NCBI RefSeq assembly: GCF_000304355.2 | Contig: NC_018227.2 | Coordinates: forward strand, 1,922,001-1,986,000 | Source: Methanoculleus bourgensis MS2 | Lineage (GTDB): Archaea; Halobacteriota; Methanomicrobia; Methanomicrobiales; Methanoculleaceae | Length of the DNA: 64,000 nucleotides | Direction: 5' to 3' | In this document: positions 45,564 through 55,931 of the stretch, in pieces | How the letters are laid out: every line of letters starts with the position of its first letter | Position numbering within the stretch: the stretch's first letter is position 1 | Program-made: the position numbers and the translations under genes | Notes under the pieces: generated by a model | Told to the model about the DNA's origin: nothing | Seen by the model: the letters and a program-made list of their open reading frames with translations, nothing else | Database searches by the model: none

Positions 45564-45634
45564 GCGCCGACCGGGACTCGAACCCGGGTTTAGGCGTTGG
45601 CAACGCCTAGTGATAACCACTACACTATCGGCGC
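45564..45634 (-). tRNA. tRNA-Gly (GCC)
   Basis: The minus strand folds as a complete tRNA of 71 nt. The acceptor stem is GCGCCGA / TCGGCGC, the D arm has GTGTAGTGGTTATCAC, and the anticodon stem AGGCG / CGCCT surrounds TTGCCAA. The T arm is CGGGTTCGAGTCCCG with one extra pair. The loop gives anticodon GCC. CCA is not encoded and there is no intron. Confidence 0.95.
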
Positions 45635-45797
45635 ACGCTTGTGCTTTGCACTGTGTGCCTTACAACATGGGATTTCCTGAATATTAAGCCTATCGAATCG
45701 CGGCCAGGATCAGGCGGTGCCGTCCCCGCCGGATCGGCATCCCGGGGCGCTCTCCAGGGGGCGATCACCGCATCTCCGCGCAGGGAGACCGCGGCAC

Positions 45798-46493
45798 CTA
45801 CCGCTGCCTCTGCCAGCCGAGCGCACTCCTGATGTTTCTGTCCGTAAGTATCCATAACCCCGGTGTCAGGACCAGGATGAAGATGAGCATGGCATAGGCG
45901 ACAACGTCGGCGGAGAAGAGCAGGAGGTTGAAGATACCGTGCAGCACCATCCCCAGGACGAGCCCCCGGAGGACGATCCCTTTGCGCTGTTCGGCGACCA
46001 TGAACCTGGCCCGACCGAGGGCGTAGCCCCAGACGCCGGAGAAGAGCGCGTGCCCGGGGACCGAGAATATTGCCCGGACGATGATCGTGCCGATGGCAAG
46101 CGACGGCGACGTCACGTATGCTGCAAAGACGTAGAGGACGTTCTCGAGGGATGCAAGCCCGAGGGCGGCTGAAGCGGCGTAGACGATGCCGTCCATCGGT
46201 TCATCGAACTCGACATTCCGGTAAGCGAACCGGCGCACAACCCAGAACTTCCCGTACTCCTCGACGATGGGCGCGACAATAACGCCCATGACCAGCTGGG
46301 ATGCTATGAAGAGGCCGAAGAGCCCCTCGATGAAGGCAACAGGAAACGTGACGAGGACGCCGAGGAGGAAGATCTTCACGATCAGGGCCGCCGGCTCGGG
46401 CTCGAATTTGTCCCGGCGGTAAAAGTACCATGCCCAGAAGACCCCCGGCCCCAGCGCCAGGGCAAGGATCACCAGCGGCTCGACATCGACCAT
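45798..46493 (-). CDS. PrsW-family intramembrane metalloprotease
   Basis: A 231-aa multi-pass membrane protein. The EExxK motif is VAPIVEEYGKFW (Glu78, Glu79, Lys82). SLENVLYVF and the His residues in PGHALFSGVWG and VLHGIFN are the other conserved sites of PrsW. In Bacillus PrsW cleaves an anti-sigma factor; the archaeal substrate is unknown. Confidence 0.9.
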   Translation of the reverse strand: MVDVEPLVILALALGPGVFWAWYFYRRDKFEPEPAALIVKIFLLGVLVTFPVAFIEGLFGLFIASQLVMGVIVAPIVEEYGKFWVVRRFAYRNVEFDEPMDGIVYAASAALGLASLENVLYVFAAYVTSPSLAIGTIIVRAIFSVPGHALFSGVWGYALGRARFMVAEQRKGIVLRGLVLGMVLHGIFNLLLFSADVVAYAMLIFILVLTPGLWILTDRNIRSALGWQRQR

Positions 46494-46718
46494 GAGTGTT
46501 CAGAGTTCTGGTCTCGATGGTGGAAGAGTTTTTCTCTTCCGGGTTGCTCCGGGTGTGCATACCGCATTCCCTGAAACGCGCGTGAGGCTGCGCTTCATGG
46601 TAATTTCATGCTTGTCGATGCACCAGCGACTGCAGACACCAGAAACGCGTAACGGTGACTCACCGGCGGACAGAAGACCCCCTTGCCTGGTGACAGGCGG
46701 TCTCCGTCCGAAAAAAGG

Positions 46719-47657
46719 TTACTCCGGGAGGAACCGGTACTCAGGGAGAAGCCCTTCCAGCACCAGCAGAGCGTAGTACCGGAAGAACGTGATGAACGGC
46801 ACCGCGATCAGAAGCGCGACCGGGATGGCGATGATCAGGTATGGGATAACGAGGGCGAGGAGCAGCACGATATTCTCCTGGAGCGCGGCGAGGAGCACGA
46901 TCCCGACGAGGATAAAGGGTATCGCAATGACCACCAGCGCGAGGATGACCAGGATTACCTGCGCGATCGCGGCAACAAGCCCCAGCACGAACCTGACGAT
47001 GACGTAGATGACGGTCTGCCAGAAACGCGAGGCGATCATGCCGATGAGCCGCCGCCATCCCGCGATAATACCGCAGTCCTCACGGATCATGATCGGGACG
47101 ACGAAGTCGGTGGTCAGGAGGAAGACGAGCCCGAAGAGGAGGGCAGCAACCAGGATGACCGGTATAAGCGCAATAATCAGGAGCGACGTGGCAGCGCCGG
47201 CCCCCTCAACCCCGATGAGCATGAAGACGAATGCCGCAATAGCGAGGATCATGACCGCGATGAGGGCAAGCTCGAAGAGGAAGAGCCTTGCTCCTTTGCC
47301 GAGCCGCTCCCGGAAGAAGCGCCTGATATGGATATCCCCGGTCGAGAGCATATCAACGAAGACGAACTGCATCGTAGCACCGATCAGCGTCCAGAGGAGG
47401 GCGATCACCAGTACGACGGCGATGATCCCCAGTACGACCATCGGCGCGACGCCAGAGAAGGGGCCGGCTGTGCCGGCCGCAAAATCGCTCCCGTCAAATT
47501 GATACTGGAAGATGTTCGGCATGCTGATGCCGCCCCCCACAAAGAGCGCGATCACGGCCAGGCGGAGCCAGACGCCCCATCTCACCGGCCAGAGCAGGCT
47601 TTTCGTGCGATGGAACGCACCTTCCAGCCTGCTGAATGCATATGTCTCTTCAGCCAT
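46719..47657 (-). CDS. Multi-pass membrane protein of unknown function
   Basis: A 312-aa protein with a cytosolic N-terminus (EETYAFSRLEGAFHRTKSLL) and about six long membrane helices rich in Ile, Val and Ala. The pattern resembles archaeal DUF7544-type membrane proteins, though I cannot confirm the family. A loop IHIRRFFRERLGKGARLFL between helices is basic. It is divergent from the precorrin-2 dehydrogenase gene. Confidence 0.7.
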   Translation of the reverse strand: MAEETYAFSRLEGAFHRTKSLLWPVRWGVWLRLAVIALFVGGGISMPNIFQYQFDGSDFAAGTAGPFSGVAPMVVLGIIAVVLVIALLWTLIGATMQFVFVDMLSTGDIHIRRFFRERLGKGARLFLFELALIAVMILAIAAFVFMLIGVEGAGAATSLLIIALIPVILVAALLFGLVFLLTTDFVVPIMIREDCGIIAGWRRLIGMIASRFWQTVIYVIVRFVLGLVAAIAQVILVILALVVIAIPFILVGIVLLAALQENIVLLLALVIPYLIIAIPVALLIAVPFITFFRYYALLVLEGLLPEYRFLPE

Positions 47658-47810
47658 GGTTCTCTCAGAGAGATGGATCTAATCGCTGTTAATACCTCCT
47701 TTTGAGGAGCCGGTCGAGGTGTTCCGGATCACGGGAATATGCCCGCCCCTCCATGGGGAAACGGGCTTTTCAACACTTTAATGTAGTCTGTTCACCACAC
47801 TATAGAACGA

Positions 47811-48437
47811 ATGATCCCTCTCATGCTTGACCTGGCGGGCAGGAGGGTGCTTATCTTTGGTGGAGGCGACGTCGGTGCCCGGAAGGCTGCGTACTTTGAG
47901 CATGAGGCAGAGGTGACCGTGATCAGCCGTTCTTTCTCTCCGGCTCTCGACGATCTCGCGATCAGGCGGCAGAAGGTCGACCTCTCGACCCTCGCAGACG
48001 AGGAACTTCGGACCCTCCTGCAGGATGCCTTTCTCGTGGTAGCGGCGACATCGGACCCCGGACTCAACGACCGTATCGGGAGAATGTGCGCTGAGAGGGG
48101 TATCCTCTTCAACAACGCCGCCGGAGAACCCGGCGACGTCACCATCCCTTCGGTCGTCCGGGGCCGCAACTACCTGGTCGCGATCAGCACCCGCGGAAAG
48201 AGTCCTGCCGTATCGCGGTATCTCCGCATGCAACTCGAGGCGGAGTATGCAGACCTCGACCTGATGATCGACCTGCAGGACGAAGTGCGCTCGATGCTCA
48301 AGGAGATCGAACCGGTGCAGGCAAAGAGGTCCCGCGCCCTCTGGAGTATACTCGGGGACGAAGAGATCTGGAGGACGCTTGCCTCCGACTATGATCGGGC
48401 ACGCACTCTGGCGATAGAGAGGTACCTGTATGCCTGA
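47811..48437 (+). CDS. Precorrin-2 dehydrogenase / sirohydrochlorin synthase
   Basis: An NAD-dependent enzyme oxidising precorrin-2 to sirohydrochlorin, the branch point to F430, cobamides and siroheme. It is 208 aa. The Rossmann motif is RRVLIFGGGDVGARKAAYF, and VVAATSDPGLNDRI and FNNAAGEPGDVTIPSVV are typical of the Met8/CysG N-terminal family. It overlaps hemA by 8 bp and opens the tetrapyrrole operon. Confidence 0.94.
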   Translation: MIPLMLDLAGRRVLIFGGGDVGARKAAYFEHEAEVTVISRSFSPALDDLAIRRQKVDLSTLADEELRTLLQDAFLVVAATSDPGLNDRIGRMCAERGILFNNAAGEPGDVTIPSVVRGRNYLVAISTRGKSPAVSRYLRMQLEAEYADLDLMIDLQDEVRSMLKEIEPVQAKRSRALWSILGDEEIWRTLASDYDRARTLAIERYLYA

Positions 48438-49701
48438 ATCGTTCACAATCCCGCTGGCGCTTGCGGGTCTGAGCCACCATATCGCAGATATCGCCACGCT
48501 TGAGGCGTTCCGGTTCCCTGATGAGGTGGCGTTCCTCCACGAGGCGCGGGAGCGGTTCAAGGGCGTGCTCCTGCTCCAGACCTGTAACCGCGTCGAGGTC
48601 CTGGTGGAAGGCGATGCCCGGAGCCTTGAAGCGTTCCTGCAGGAGCAGGGCCGGAAGGACTTTATGGTCATCGGGGGCGCGGACGTGCCCCGCCACCTCC
48701 TGGAACTTGCCGCAGGCATCGACTCCCTGATCGTCGGTGAAGACCAGATCCTCGGGCAGCTTAAGCAGGCGCTCGCAACAACGGAGGAGGCAGGAACCTG
48801 CAGCGGCGCCATCAAACTCTGCATCAACAAGGCGGTGCATGTGGGGGTCAGGATCCGGCGCCAGACGCAGATCAACCGGGGAGCGGTCTCTGTCGGTTCC
48901 GCGGCCGTGACGCTTGCGGAAAGACTCCTCGGCACTTTACGTGACCGGCACATCCTGGTCATCGGGAGTGGGGAGATGGGACTGCTGGTGACCCAGGCGC
49001 TTGCCGCCAAAGGCCTGACCGCCATCTACGTCGCGAACAGGACCTATGAACGCGCGGTGGTGCTTGCGGACAAAATCGGTGGGCGGGCGGTCAACTTCAA
49101 GGATCTCTACCGCTACATCGCTCTCTCCGACGTCGTCATCTCCTGCACCGCCGCGCCACATCCGGTCATCCGCACGGAGGAGGTCAGGGGAGTAATGGAG
49201 AAGCGCCTCTGGCCGCTCGACCCGCATCCCCGCCACCTGGTCCTCATCGATATCGCCCAGCCCCGTGATATCGAGGATGAGGTGCGGTCCATCGAGGGCG
49301 TGCACCTCTTCACCATCGACGACCTCCGGAGCGTCAACGACGCCGCCATGGATTCCCGGAGGAGCGAGGCTGACCGGGCCAGGGGGATCATCGACGAGGA
49401 GCTCGACCACTTCATCAGGCTTCTCCGGCGGACGGCGGCCGACGAGACGCTCGCCCTCCTCTACACCTGGGCTGAGTCGATCAGGGCGCGTGAACGCGAC
49501 CGAGCGCTCGCCCGTCTGGGGGAGGAGGATACCCGCACGGCAGCGATCATCGACGATCTCTCGCGGGTGCTCACGAAGAAACTCCTCTCAGACGTGACCA
49601 CATCCATCCGCTCAAGCGCGGAGTGCGGTGATATGGAGAGGGCAGAAACCCTTGTTCGGGCGATTACCCGGGGAGAATTATGTTTCCACAACGACGAATG
49701 A
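48430..49701 (+). CDS. hemA: Glutamyl-tRNA reductase (HemA)
   Basis: First committed step of C5-pathway tetrapyrrole synthesis. It is 423 aa. The nucleophilic Cys is in LLQTCNRVEVLV (Cys52), and GIDSLIVGEDQILGQLKQAL is the catalytic-domain signature. ILVIGSGEMGLLVTQAL starts the NADPH domain, and the C-terminal dimerisation helix is complete. It overlaps both neighbours. Confidence 0.97.
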   Translation: MPESFTIPLALAGLSHHIADIATLEAFRFPDEVAFLHEARERFKGVLLLQTCNRVEVLVEGDARSLEAFLQEQGRKDFMVIGGADVPRHLLELAAGIDSLIVGEDQILGQLKQALATTEEAGTCSGAIKLCINKAVHVGVRIRRQTQINRGAVSVGSAAVTLAERLLGTLRDRHILVIGSGEMGLLVTQALAAKGLTAIYVANRTYERAVVLADKIGGRAVNFKDLYRYIALSDVVISCTAAPHPVIRTEEVRGVMEKRLWPLDPHPRHLVLIDIAQPRDIEDEVRSIEGVHLFTIDDLRSVNDAAMDSRRSEADRARGIIDEELDHFIRLLRRTAADETLALLYTWAESIRARERDRALARLGEEDTRTAAIIDDLSRVLTKKLLSDVTTSIRSSAECGDMERAETLVRAITRGELCFHNDE

Positions 49702-50663
49702 GGCGGATACGGCGGCGGATAATCCAGCCGCTCCTCCGCGAGACAGAACTTCGGAAGACCGACCTCGTTATGCCGGTCTTCGTAGACGAATCGATCAGCA
49801 CACCACTACCCATACCATCGATGCCGGGGCAGTTCCGGCACCCGGTGGACGGGGCCGCCGACTACTGCCAGCGTCTCTGGGACGCCGGTATCAGGGCGGT
49901 GATCCTCTTTGGGGTCCCGGCCAAAAAAGACAGCGAGGCGACCGAAGCCTACGCGGCGGACGGTGTCGTCCAGCGGGCCGTCCGGATCATCAAGGAGCGA
50001 TTGGGGCAGATGGCGGTCGCTACCGACGTCTGCGCCTGCGAATACACCGACCACGGCCACTGCGGCATTGTCGGCGAGACCGCCGACGGCCCTGACCTCC
50101 AGAACGACCCTTCGCTTGCGCTGATGGCCCGGATCGCCGTCTCCCACGCAGAGAGCGGCGCCGATATCGTCGCACCGTCGTGCATGCTCGACGGGATGGT
50201 GCAGGCGATCCGGGGGGCACTGGACGCTGCCGGATACCAGGACGTCCTCGTTATGTCCTACTCCTCAAAGTTTGCGAGCGCTCTCTACGGGCCGTTCCGT
50301 GACGCGGCAGACTCGGGATTTTCGTTCGGCGACCGAACGACCTACCAGATCAACCCGGGGAACGCACGTGAGGCGGTTATGGAGTCGGAACTGGATGCAG
50401 CCGAAGGGGCGGATATCCTGATGGTCAAGCCGGCCGGGATCTACCTCGATGTCCTTGCATCGGTGACGGAGTTCGGGCTGCCGGTGGCGGCCTACCAGGT
50501 CAGCGGGGAGTATGCGATGATCAAGGCGGCCGGAGAACGTGGCTGGCTGGACGAGCGTGCCGTCGCCCTCGAGAGCCTCACCGCCATCAAGCGCGCCGGG
50601 GCCGACCTGGTCATCACGTATTTCGCCGAAGAGGCTGCGAGGTGGCTCGATGAAGAGCAGTGA
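49680..50663 (+). CDS. hemB: Porphobilinogen synthase (HemB)
   Basis: Condenses two 5-aminolevulinates. It is 327 aa. The zinc-type site is [15 protein letters not shown], and the Schiff-base lysines lie in [19 protein letters not shown] and [13 protein letters not shown]. The initial ATG lies inside hemA with a 22-bp overlap. Confidence 0.97.
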   Translation: MFPQRRMRRIRRRIIQPLLRETELRKTDLVMPVFVDESISTPLPIPSMPGQFRHPVDGAADYCQRLWDAGIRAVILFGVPAKKDSEATEAYAADGVVQRAVRIIKERLGQMAVATDVCACEYTDHGHCGIVGETADGPDLQNDPSLALMARIAVSHAESGADIVAPSCMLDGMVQAIRGALDAAGYQDVLVMSYSSKFASALYGPFRDAADSGFSFGDRTTYQINPGNAREAVMESELDAAEGADILMVKPAGIYLDVLASVTEFGLPVAAYQVSGEYAMIKAAGERGWLDERAVALESLTAIKRAGADLVITYFAEEAARWLDEEQ

Positions 50664-51897
50664 CCTCTTCGCACGCGCAAAGACCCTGATGCCGGGCGGT
50701 GTCAGCAGTCCGGTCAGGGCCATCAAGCCCTACCCGTTCTATGTGGAGCGGGCGGCGGGCTCGCACCTTACGACCGTCGACGGGGCCGATCTCATCGACT
50801 GCTGCCTCGGCTACGGCCCCCTCATCCTCGGCCATGCTCACCCGGTGGTCAGGGAGGCGATCGAACGGCAGCTCGAGAAGGGCTGGCTTTACGGCACGCC
50901 CTCGCCCCTTGAGATCGACCTTGCTGAGATCATCACCGGCGACCACCCGGGAATCGATATGGTCAGGTTCGTCTCGTCGGGTTCTGAGGCGACGATGGCT
51001 GCGATCAGGCTCGCCCGGGGCTACACCGGGAAACAGGACATCATCAAGGTCGAGGGCGGGTTCCACGGCGCTCACGATGCGGTCCTCGTGAAGGCCGGAT
51101 CGGGGGCGACCACCCTTGGGGTGCCCGACTCCGCAGGCGTCGTCGCTGACCTTGTGGCGCACACGCGGCAGGTCCCGTACAACGACCCCGAGGCGCTGGA
51201 GAAACTCCTCTCCGGGAACGATGACGTCGCCGCGTTCATCCTTGAGCCGATCATGGGGAACGTCGGGCCGGTGCTCCCCGACGACGGCTACCTCGCCGAC
51301 GTGCGGGAGATCACCGCCGCCCACGACGTCCTCCTCATCCTCGATGAAGTGATCACCGGCTACCGGGTCGGTATCGGCGGCGCTGAGGTGCTCTACGGGG
51401 TGAAGCCCGATATCGCCACGTTCGGCAAGATCATCGGCGGCGGTCTCCCCATCGGGGCTTTCGGCGGGCGGCGCGATATCATGGAACTGGTCGCTCCCTC
51501 AGGGCCGGTCTACCAGGCCGGGACGTTCAGCGGCAACCCGGCAAGCCTCGCGGCGGGATCTGCGGCTCTCCGCTACCTCCACGACCACCCTGAGATCTAT
51601 CGAAGGCTTGACGACGCCACGCGGGCGATCGAGGAGGTCGCCGTCGATGCGCACCAGGGCTCCTTTGTCCGGATAGGCTCGGTCTTCAAGCACTTCTTCA
51701 GGGGCTCGGCCCCGCGGAACTACCGGGAGGTCAAGGAGTGCGACACAGAGGCGTTTTCGCGGTTCTGGAAGGCGATGCTTGATGCAGGAATCTTCCTCCC
51801 ACCGGCGCAGTTCGAGACGAACTTCCTCTCTGCTGCGCACACACAAGTGGATATCGAACAGATAGCGGATGCATACAGGTCATGTCTCTTCGCATAG
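50650..51897 (+). CDS. hemL: Glutamate-1-semialdehyde aminomutase (HemL)
   Basis: A PLP enzyme making 5-aminolevulinate. It is 415 aa from ATG 50650, 14 bp inside hemB. N-terminal [17 protein letters not shown], the [20 protein letters not shown] block, LDEVITGYR and the PLP lysine in [17 protein letters not shown] are visible. [13 protein letters not shown] completes the family pattern. Confidence 0.97.
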   Translation: MKSSDLFARAKTLMPGGVSSPVRAIKPYPFYVERAAGSHLTTVDGADLIDCCLGYGPLILGHAHPVVREAIERQLEKGWLYGTPSPLEIDLAEIITGDHPGIDMVRFVSSGSEATMAAIRLARGYTGKQDIIKVEGGFHGAHDAVLVKAGSGATTLGVPDSAGVVADLVAHTRQVPYNDPEALEKLLSGNDDVAAFILEPIMGNVGPVLPDDGYLADVREITAAHDVLLILDEVITGYRVGIGGAEVLYGVKPDIATFGKIIGGGLPIGAFGGRRDIMELVAPSGPVYQAGTFSGNPASLAAGSAALRYLHDHPEIYRRLDDATRAIEEVAVDAHQGSFVRIGSVFKHFFRGSAPRNYREVKECDTEAFSRFWKAMLDAGIFLPPAQFETNFLSAAHTQVDIEQIADAYRSCLFA

Positions 51898-52766
51898 GCA
51901 CACGGGGAAGCGCTCTTGCGCTTGTCCAGACTGAGAATGTGGTCGGCATGCTCGCCGACCGTGGTATCGAGGCAGAGGTCATCACGATCACGACCGCGGG
52001 CGACACCGCGACGCACGTCCCGCTCCACGCCATTGGGGGGCAGGGGGTCTTTGTCAGGGCGCTTGACGATGCGATCCTCAGGGGCGAGATCGATGCCGCG
52101 GTGCACAGCATGAAGGATATCCCGGCGGCCCGCCCGGCTGGGCTTACCTGCTCTGCGGTGCTTGAGCGGGACTCTCCCGCTGACTTCCTTGCGTACGAGG
52201 GTCCCCTCGATGCGGTTCGCATCGTCGGGTCGTCGAGCACCCGGCGCCGCGCCCAGGTCCTCCGAGCCGACCCGACGCTTGAGGTGAAGCAACTGCGGGG
52301 GAACGTCGATACCAGGATCAGGAAACTCCGCGAGGGGCAGTACGACGCCATCATGCTTGCAGAGGCCGGTCTCCAGCGGCTCGGGCTCCAGTTGCCCGGG
52401 GAGGCACTCCCCACGGACCGGTTCGTTCCGTCGCCGAACCAGGGGACCGTCGCGGTTGTCTGCCGGGACGATCCGGAGATCACCGGTCCCCTCGCGGCGC
52501 TTGACCATGCGCCAACCCGTCTCGACGTGGCGATCGAGCGTGCCGTCATGGAGGAGGTCGGCGGCGGGTGCTTCACCCCGCAGGGGATCTACTGCAGGGA
52601 CGGGGACCTGATCGCCGAGGTGCTCGCGCTCGACGGTTCCCGGTGGGAGCGCATCGAGCGGCACGTCGCGACGCCCGAAGAGGCCCGGGAGTGCGGGCGG
52701 GCCCTGCGCGAGAAGGCGGGGGACCTGATCAGGGAAGCGCGGGCTGCACTGGGGTTGAAATCATGA
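51882..52766 (+). CDS. hemC: Hydroxymethylbilane synthase (HemC)
   Basis: Polymerises porphobilinogen. It is 294 aa. [15 protein letters not shown] is the N-terminal signature, then [10 protein letters not shown] and [11 protein letters not shown]. The dipyrromethane cofactor Cys lies in [12 protein letters not shown]. It overlaps hemL by 16 bp and SUMT by 4 bp. Confidence 0.97.
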   Translation: MSLRIGTRGSALALVQTENVVGMLADRGIEAEVITITTAGDTATHVPLHAIGGQGVFVRALDDAILRGEIDAAVHSMKDIPAARPAGLTCSAVLERDSPADFLAYEGPLDAVRIVGSSSTRRRAQVLRADPTLEVKQLRGNVDTRIRKLREGQYDAIMLAEAGLQRLGLQLPGEALPTDRFVPSPNQGTVAVVCRDDPEITGPLAALDHAPTRLDVAIERAVMEEVGGGCFTPQGIYCRDGDLIAEVLALDGSRWERIERHVATPEEARECGRALREKAGDLIREARAALGLKS

Positions 52767-53563
52767 CTGGAAAAGCGTATCTTGTGGGGTCGGGCCCGGG
52801 CGGGCTCGGCCTCCTGACGATGAGGGCGCGTGAGGTGATCGACGGGGCGGACGTGGTCCTCTACGATCAGCTCCCGGGGGAGGAGGTCCTCTCAACGCTC
52901 CCGGAAGGTGCTGAACTGATCGACTGCGGGAAGTACGGCGGCAACCACACGCTGGAGCAGCACGAGATCGAGGCGCTGATGGTCGAGCGTGTGAGGGAGG
53001 GGAAGACGGTCGTGCGCCTGAAAGGGGGCGACCCCTTCCTCTTCGGCCGCGGCGGGGAGGAGATCGAGGTGCTCCGGGAGCACGGCATCCAGGTCGAGGT
53101 GGTGCCGGGCGTCACGAGCGCCATCGCCGTCCCCGAGATGGTCGGCATCCCGGTCACCCACCGGCGGTATGCATCGCAGGTGACGTTCATCACCGGCCAC
53201 GAGGACCCCACGAAGCCCGAGTCAGCCCTCGACTGGGGGGTCCTCGCACGCCTGAAGGGGACCCTTGTCATCCTGATGGGCGTGAAGAACCTCCTGGCAA
53301 TCGCAGCGGCGCTCACCGAACACGGGAAAGACCCCCAGACCCCGGTAGCGATCATCGAGCGGGGACTCCGGCCCGACCAGCGCGTGACGGTCGGGACTCT
53401 CGCCGATATCGCCAAAAAAGCCCGTACTGTCGGCGTCAGGCCCCCGGCGGTGATCGTCATCGGGGGCGTCGTGAATCTCTACGACGAGGGCTCGGTCCCG
53501 GGAGGCACTAGAGCCTCACGCGAAGGCCGCGAAGACGCGAAGAACAAGGCTGGAGACAGGTAA
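52763..53563 (+). CDS. cobA: Uroporphyrinogen-III C-methyltransferase (SUMT) with repeat-encoded tail
   Basis: Methylates uroporphyrinogen III to precorrin-2. It is 266 aa from ATG 52763. AYLVGSGPGGLGLLTMRA, VVRLKGGDPFLFGRGGEE and VVPGVTSAIAVPEMVGIPVT (20 or fewer each) define the family. The normal core ends near IVIGGVVNLYDEGS. The final residues RASREGREDAKNKAGDR are written by a CACGCGAAG repeat that begins at CTAG (53508). hemD, which usually accompanies these genes, is not found after it. Confidence 0.95.
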   Translation: MTGKAYLVGSGPGGLGLLTMRAREVIDGADVVLYDQLPGEEVLSTLPEGAELIDCGKYGGNHTLEQHEIEALMVERVREGKTVVRLKGGDPFLFGRGGEEIEVLREHGIQVEVVPGVTSAIAVPEMVGIPVTHRRYASQVTFITGHEDPTKPESALDWGVLARLKGTLVILMGVKNLLAIAAALTEHGKDPQTPVAIIERGLRPDQRVTVGTLADIAKKARTVGVRPPAVIVIGGVVNLYDEGSVPGGTRASREGREDAKNKAGDR

Positions 53564-53745
53564 CCTTCGCGCCTTCGCGTGATTTTTCAGTACTGGGGGT
53601 GATCGAGCCTCACGCGTTGCCCGCGAAGGTCGCGAAGAACAAGGCCTGAGACTGGTCCCCTTCGCGCTCTTCGCGTCTTCGCGTGAGTTTTCGGTACTGG
53701 GAGGCACCAGAGTCTCACGCGTTGCCCGCGAAAGACCCGTCCCGA
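53508..53745. repeat. Tandem CACGCGAAG hairpin repeats after SUMT
   Basis: Starts at CTAGAGCCTCACGCGAAGG. Two hairpin units follow, with inverted ends TTCGCGCCTTCGCGTGA (53566) and CTTCGCGTCTTCGCGTGAG (about 53666). AGTACTGGGGGTGATCGAGC and GGTACTGGGAGGCACCAGAG are repeated joins, and CTCACGCGTTGCCCGCGAA occurs twice (about 53609 and 53713). Confidence 0.75.
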
Positions 53746-53789
53746 CCCACAACAGAAACACTCTTTTCCCCCGGCGCGCTTACACTTCC

Positions 53790-55445
53790 ATGAGAATTAC
53801 CATGCGGAGTGAGACGGTAAAGATCGGCTATCAGCGCGCCCCGAACCGGGCGCTGCTTCGGTCGCTCGGCGTGACCGACCGGGAGATGGACCAGCCCTTC
53901 ATTGGGATAGCAAACGCGTATACCACCATCGTCCCCGGGCACATCCACCTCCGGTCCCTCTCGCAGAAGGTGCAGGAGGGCGTGGCGGCGGCGGGCGGGG
54001 TCCCGTTTGAGTTCGGGACCATCGGTATCTGCGACGGGATTGCCATGGGCCACGAGGGGATGCGGTATTCGCTCCCGTCACGGGAGAACATCGCCGACGC
54101 CGTCGAGCTGATGGTCGAGGCGCACCGGTTTGACGGCCTGGTCTGCGTCGGTACCTGCGACAAGATCGTCCCCGGGATGCTCATGGCGGCGGTGCGATGC
54201 AACATCCCGACGATCGTCGTCACCGGCGGCCCGATGCTCCCCGGCTACGCGGCGGGCCGGGAACTCTCCCTGATCGACGTCTTCGAGGGCGTGGGCCGTG
54301 TCGCGGCCGGCACCATGAGCGAGGAGGAACTCGGTGAACTCGAGTGCGCGGCGATGCCCGGGTGCGGGAGCTGCCAGGGGCTCTACACCGCAAACACCAT
54401 GGCATGCGTGACCGAGGCGCTGGGCCTCTCTCTTCCCGGTTGTGCGGCCATCCCTGCGGTCGACGCCGCAAAGCTCCGCATTGCCCGGGAGAGCGGGGAG
54501 CGGGCGGTCGACCTCGTCCGGGAGGGTGTCCGTCCGCGGGATATCATCACCGAAACGAGTCTTGCAAACGCCATCAGGGTGGATGTGGCGCTCGGCGGGT
54601 CGACGAACACGGTGCTCCACCTGATGGCCGTCGCCCGGGAGGCGGGCGTCCCCCTCGACCTTGAGACCTTCAACACCATCGGTGAGGAGACCCCGCATAT
54701 CTGCCATATGCAGCCCGGCGGCCCGCACTCGATGCTCGCCCTCTACCGGGCAGGGGGCATCCCCGCGGTCCTCGCGATGCTCAAGCGCTACCTCGACGAC
54801 GCCCCGACGGTCTCGGGCCGCTCAATCCTTGAAGTCGCGAGAGACGCGCGGGTCGCCGACCCGGACGTGATCAGGACGGCCGACGCCCCGATCAGCCCTG
54901 CCGGGGGTCTGAAGGTCGTGCGGGGGTCGCTCGCCCCCGACGGCGCCGTTGTCAAGTGCGCCGCTGTCCCGGAGCAGATGTGGCGGCACCAGGGCCCGGC
55001 CCGGGTCTTTGACGGTGAGGCGGCAGCGATGGAGGCGATCCTCCACCGCGAGATCGTGGAGGGCGACGTTGTGGTGATCCGCTACGAGGGGCCGCGGGGA
55101 GGGCCGGGGATGCCTGAGATGCTCTCGCCGACGTCTGCCCTGATGGGGCTTGGCTACGCCCGGGTCGCTCTGGTGACCGACGGCCGCTTCTCGGGCGGCA
55201 CCCGGGGACCGTGCATCGGGCACGTCGCCCCTGAGGCCGCAGTCGGCGGGCCGATCGCCCTCGTGGAGGACGGGGATGAGATCGTGATCGACCTCTACGC
55301 AAAAAGCCTCGACCTCTCGGTCGATCCTGAGACCCTGGAGGATCGGCAGCGGGCCTGGAAGCCGCCGGTGCGCCGGCTCGCGGGCGTGCTCGCCCGGTAC
55401 GCCCGGACCGTCGAGCAGGCGAACCTCGGTGCCGTCCAGAGATAA
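53790..55445 (+). CDS. ilvD: Dihydroxy-acid dehydratase (IlvD)
   Basis: An Fe-S dehydratase of branched-chain amino acid synthesis. It is 551 aa; ATG 53802 (MRSETVK) is an equally good start. Cluster cysteines appear in [10 protein letters not shown] and [20 protein letters not shown], and [14 protein letters not shown] and [20 protein letters not shown] are hallmark blocks. It stands as a single gene. Confidence 0.97.
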   Translation: MRITMRSETVKIGYQRAPNRALLRSLGVTDREMDQPFIGIANAYTTIVPGHIHLRSLSQKVQEGVAAAGGVPFEFGTIGICDGIAMGHEGMRYSLPSRENIADAVELMVEAHRFDGLVCVGTCDKIVPGMLMAAVRCNIPTIVVTGGPMLPGYAAGRELSLIDVFEGVGRVAAGTMSEEELGELECAAMPGCGSCQGLYTANTMACVTEALGLSLPGCAAIPAVDAAKLRIARESGERAVDLVREGVRPRDIITETSLANAIRVDVALGGSTNTVLHLMAVAREAGVPLDLETFNTIGEETPHICHMQPGGPHSMLALYRAGGIPAVLAMLKRYLDDAPTVSGRSILEVARDARVADPDVIRTADAPISPAGGLKVVRGSLAPDGAVVKCAAVPEQMWRHQGPARVFDGEAAAMEAILHREIVEGDVVVIRYEGPRGGPGMPEMLSPTSALMGLGYARVALVTDGRFSGGTRGPCIGHVAPEAAVGGPIALVEDGDEIVIDLYAKSLDLSVDPETLEDRQRAWKPPVRRLAGVLARYARTVEQANLGAVQR

Positions 55446-55844
55446 TCACTCATGCCCCTCCCATGAGGTGGGGAGCGGCAACCCTCCCCCCGGGGATTAG
55501 CCACTACGGTCAGGGCACCAATCTCTATTGGTTCAGCCAGGGCAACACCCCATGAGTTTTTCCCCTGGAAGAGACGTGATTCGAGGGGGCCTGGCCCCCC
55601 TCAGGGGGAGCGCATACCCCTCGCCGGCGCCGTGGTCAGGTCTCCGATCACTTTCAGTTAATAAAAGTCATTTGTTAACTATACTGGCCTCTCCATCGTG
55701 GTGCGTTCAGCCCCCCTAAACCTCTGATCCCTGCACTGATGCGCAGGGATGTTCAGGCGTGCCAGACCCCCTTCCTGGCAGAAACGTCGTCAATTTGCGC
55801 CCGGTTCATGCCCCCTCCCTCTCCCTGCAAAATCCAGCTGTATG
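55446..55844. other. Intergenic region between ilvD and carbonic anhydrase
   Basis: No gene is supported. GC-rich inverted stretches include CCTCCCATGAGGTGGGGAG and GGGGGCCTGGCCCCCCTCAG then GGGG. An AT-rich patch TTTCAGTTAATAAAAGTC lies at about 55646-55663. Confidence 0.5.
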
Positions 55845-55854
55845 TATTTTTAAA
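55845..55854 (+). promoter_or_regulatory. TATA box of the carbonic anhydrase gene
   Basis: TATTTTTAAA lies 78 bases upstream of the ATG, predicting a leader of about 50 bases. Confidence 0.5.
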
Positions 55855-55931
55855 CCCCGGGGCGCAAACCCACTCTCCAGGCGCACCCGTCTTGGCGGTC
55901 GCCTGCATTGTCATCAAAGGAAGTATGAGAG

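Noticed and set aside
46683-47705. 340-codon plus-strand frame opposite the membrane protein at 46719-47657
   Set aside because: It is extremely Asp/Glu/Arg-rich, as expected for the complement of Ile/Val/Ala membrane helices. The minus strand has a coherent membrane protein.
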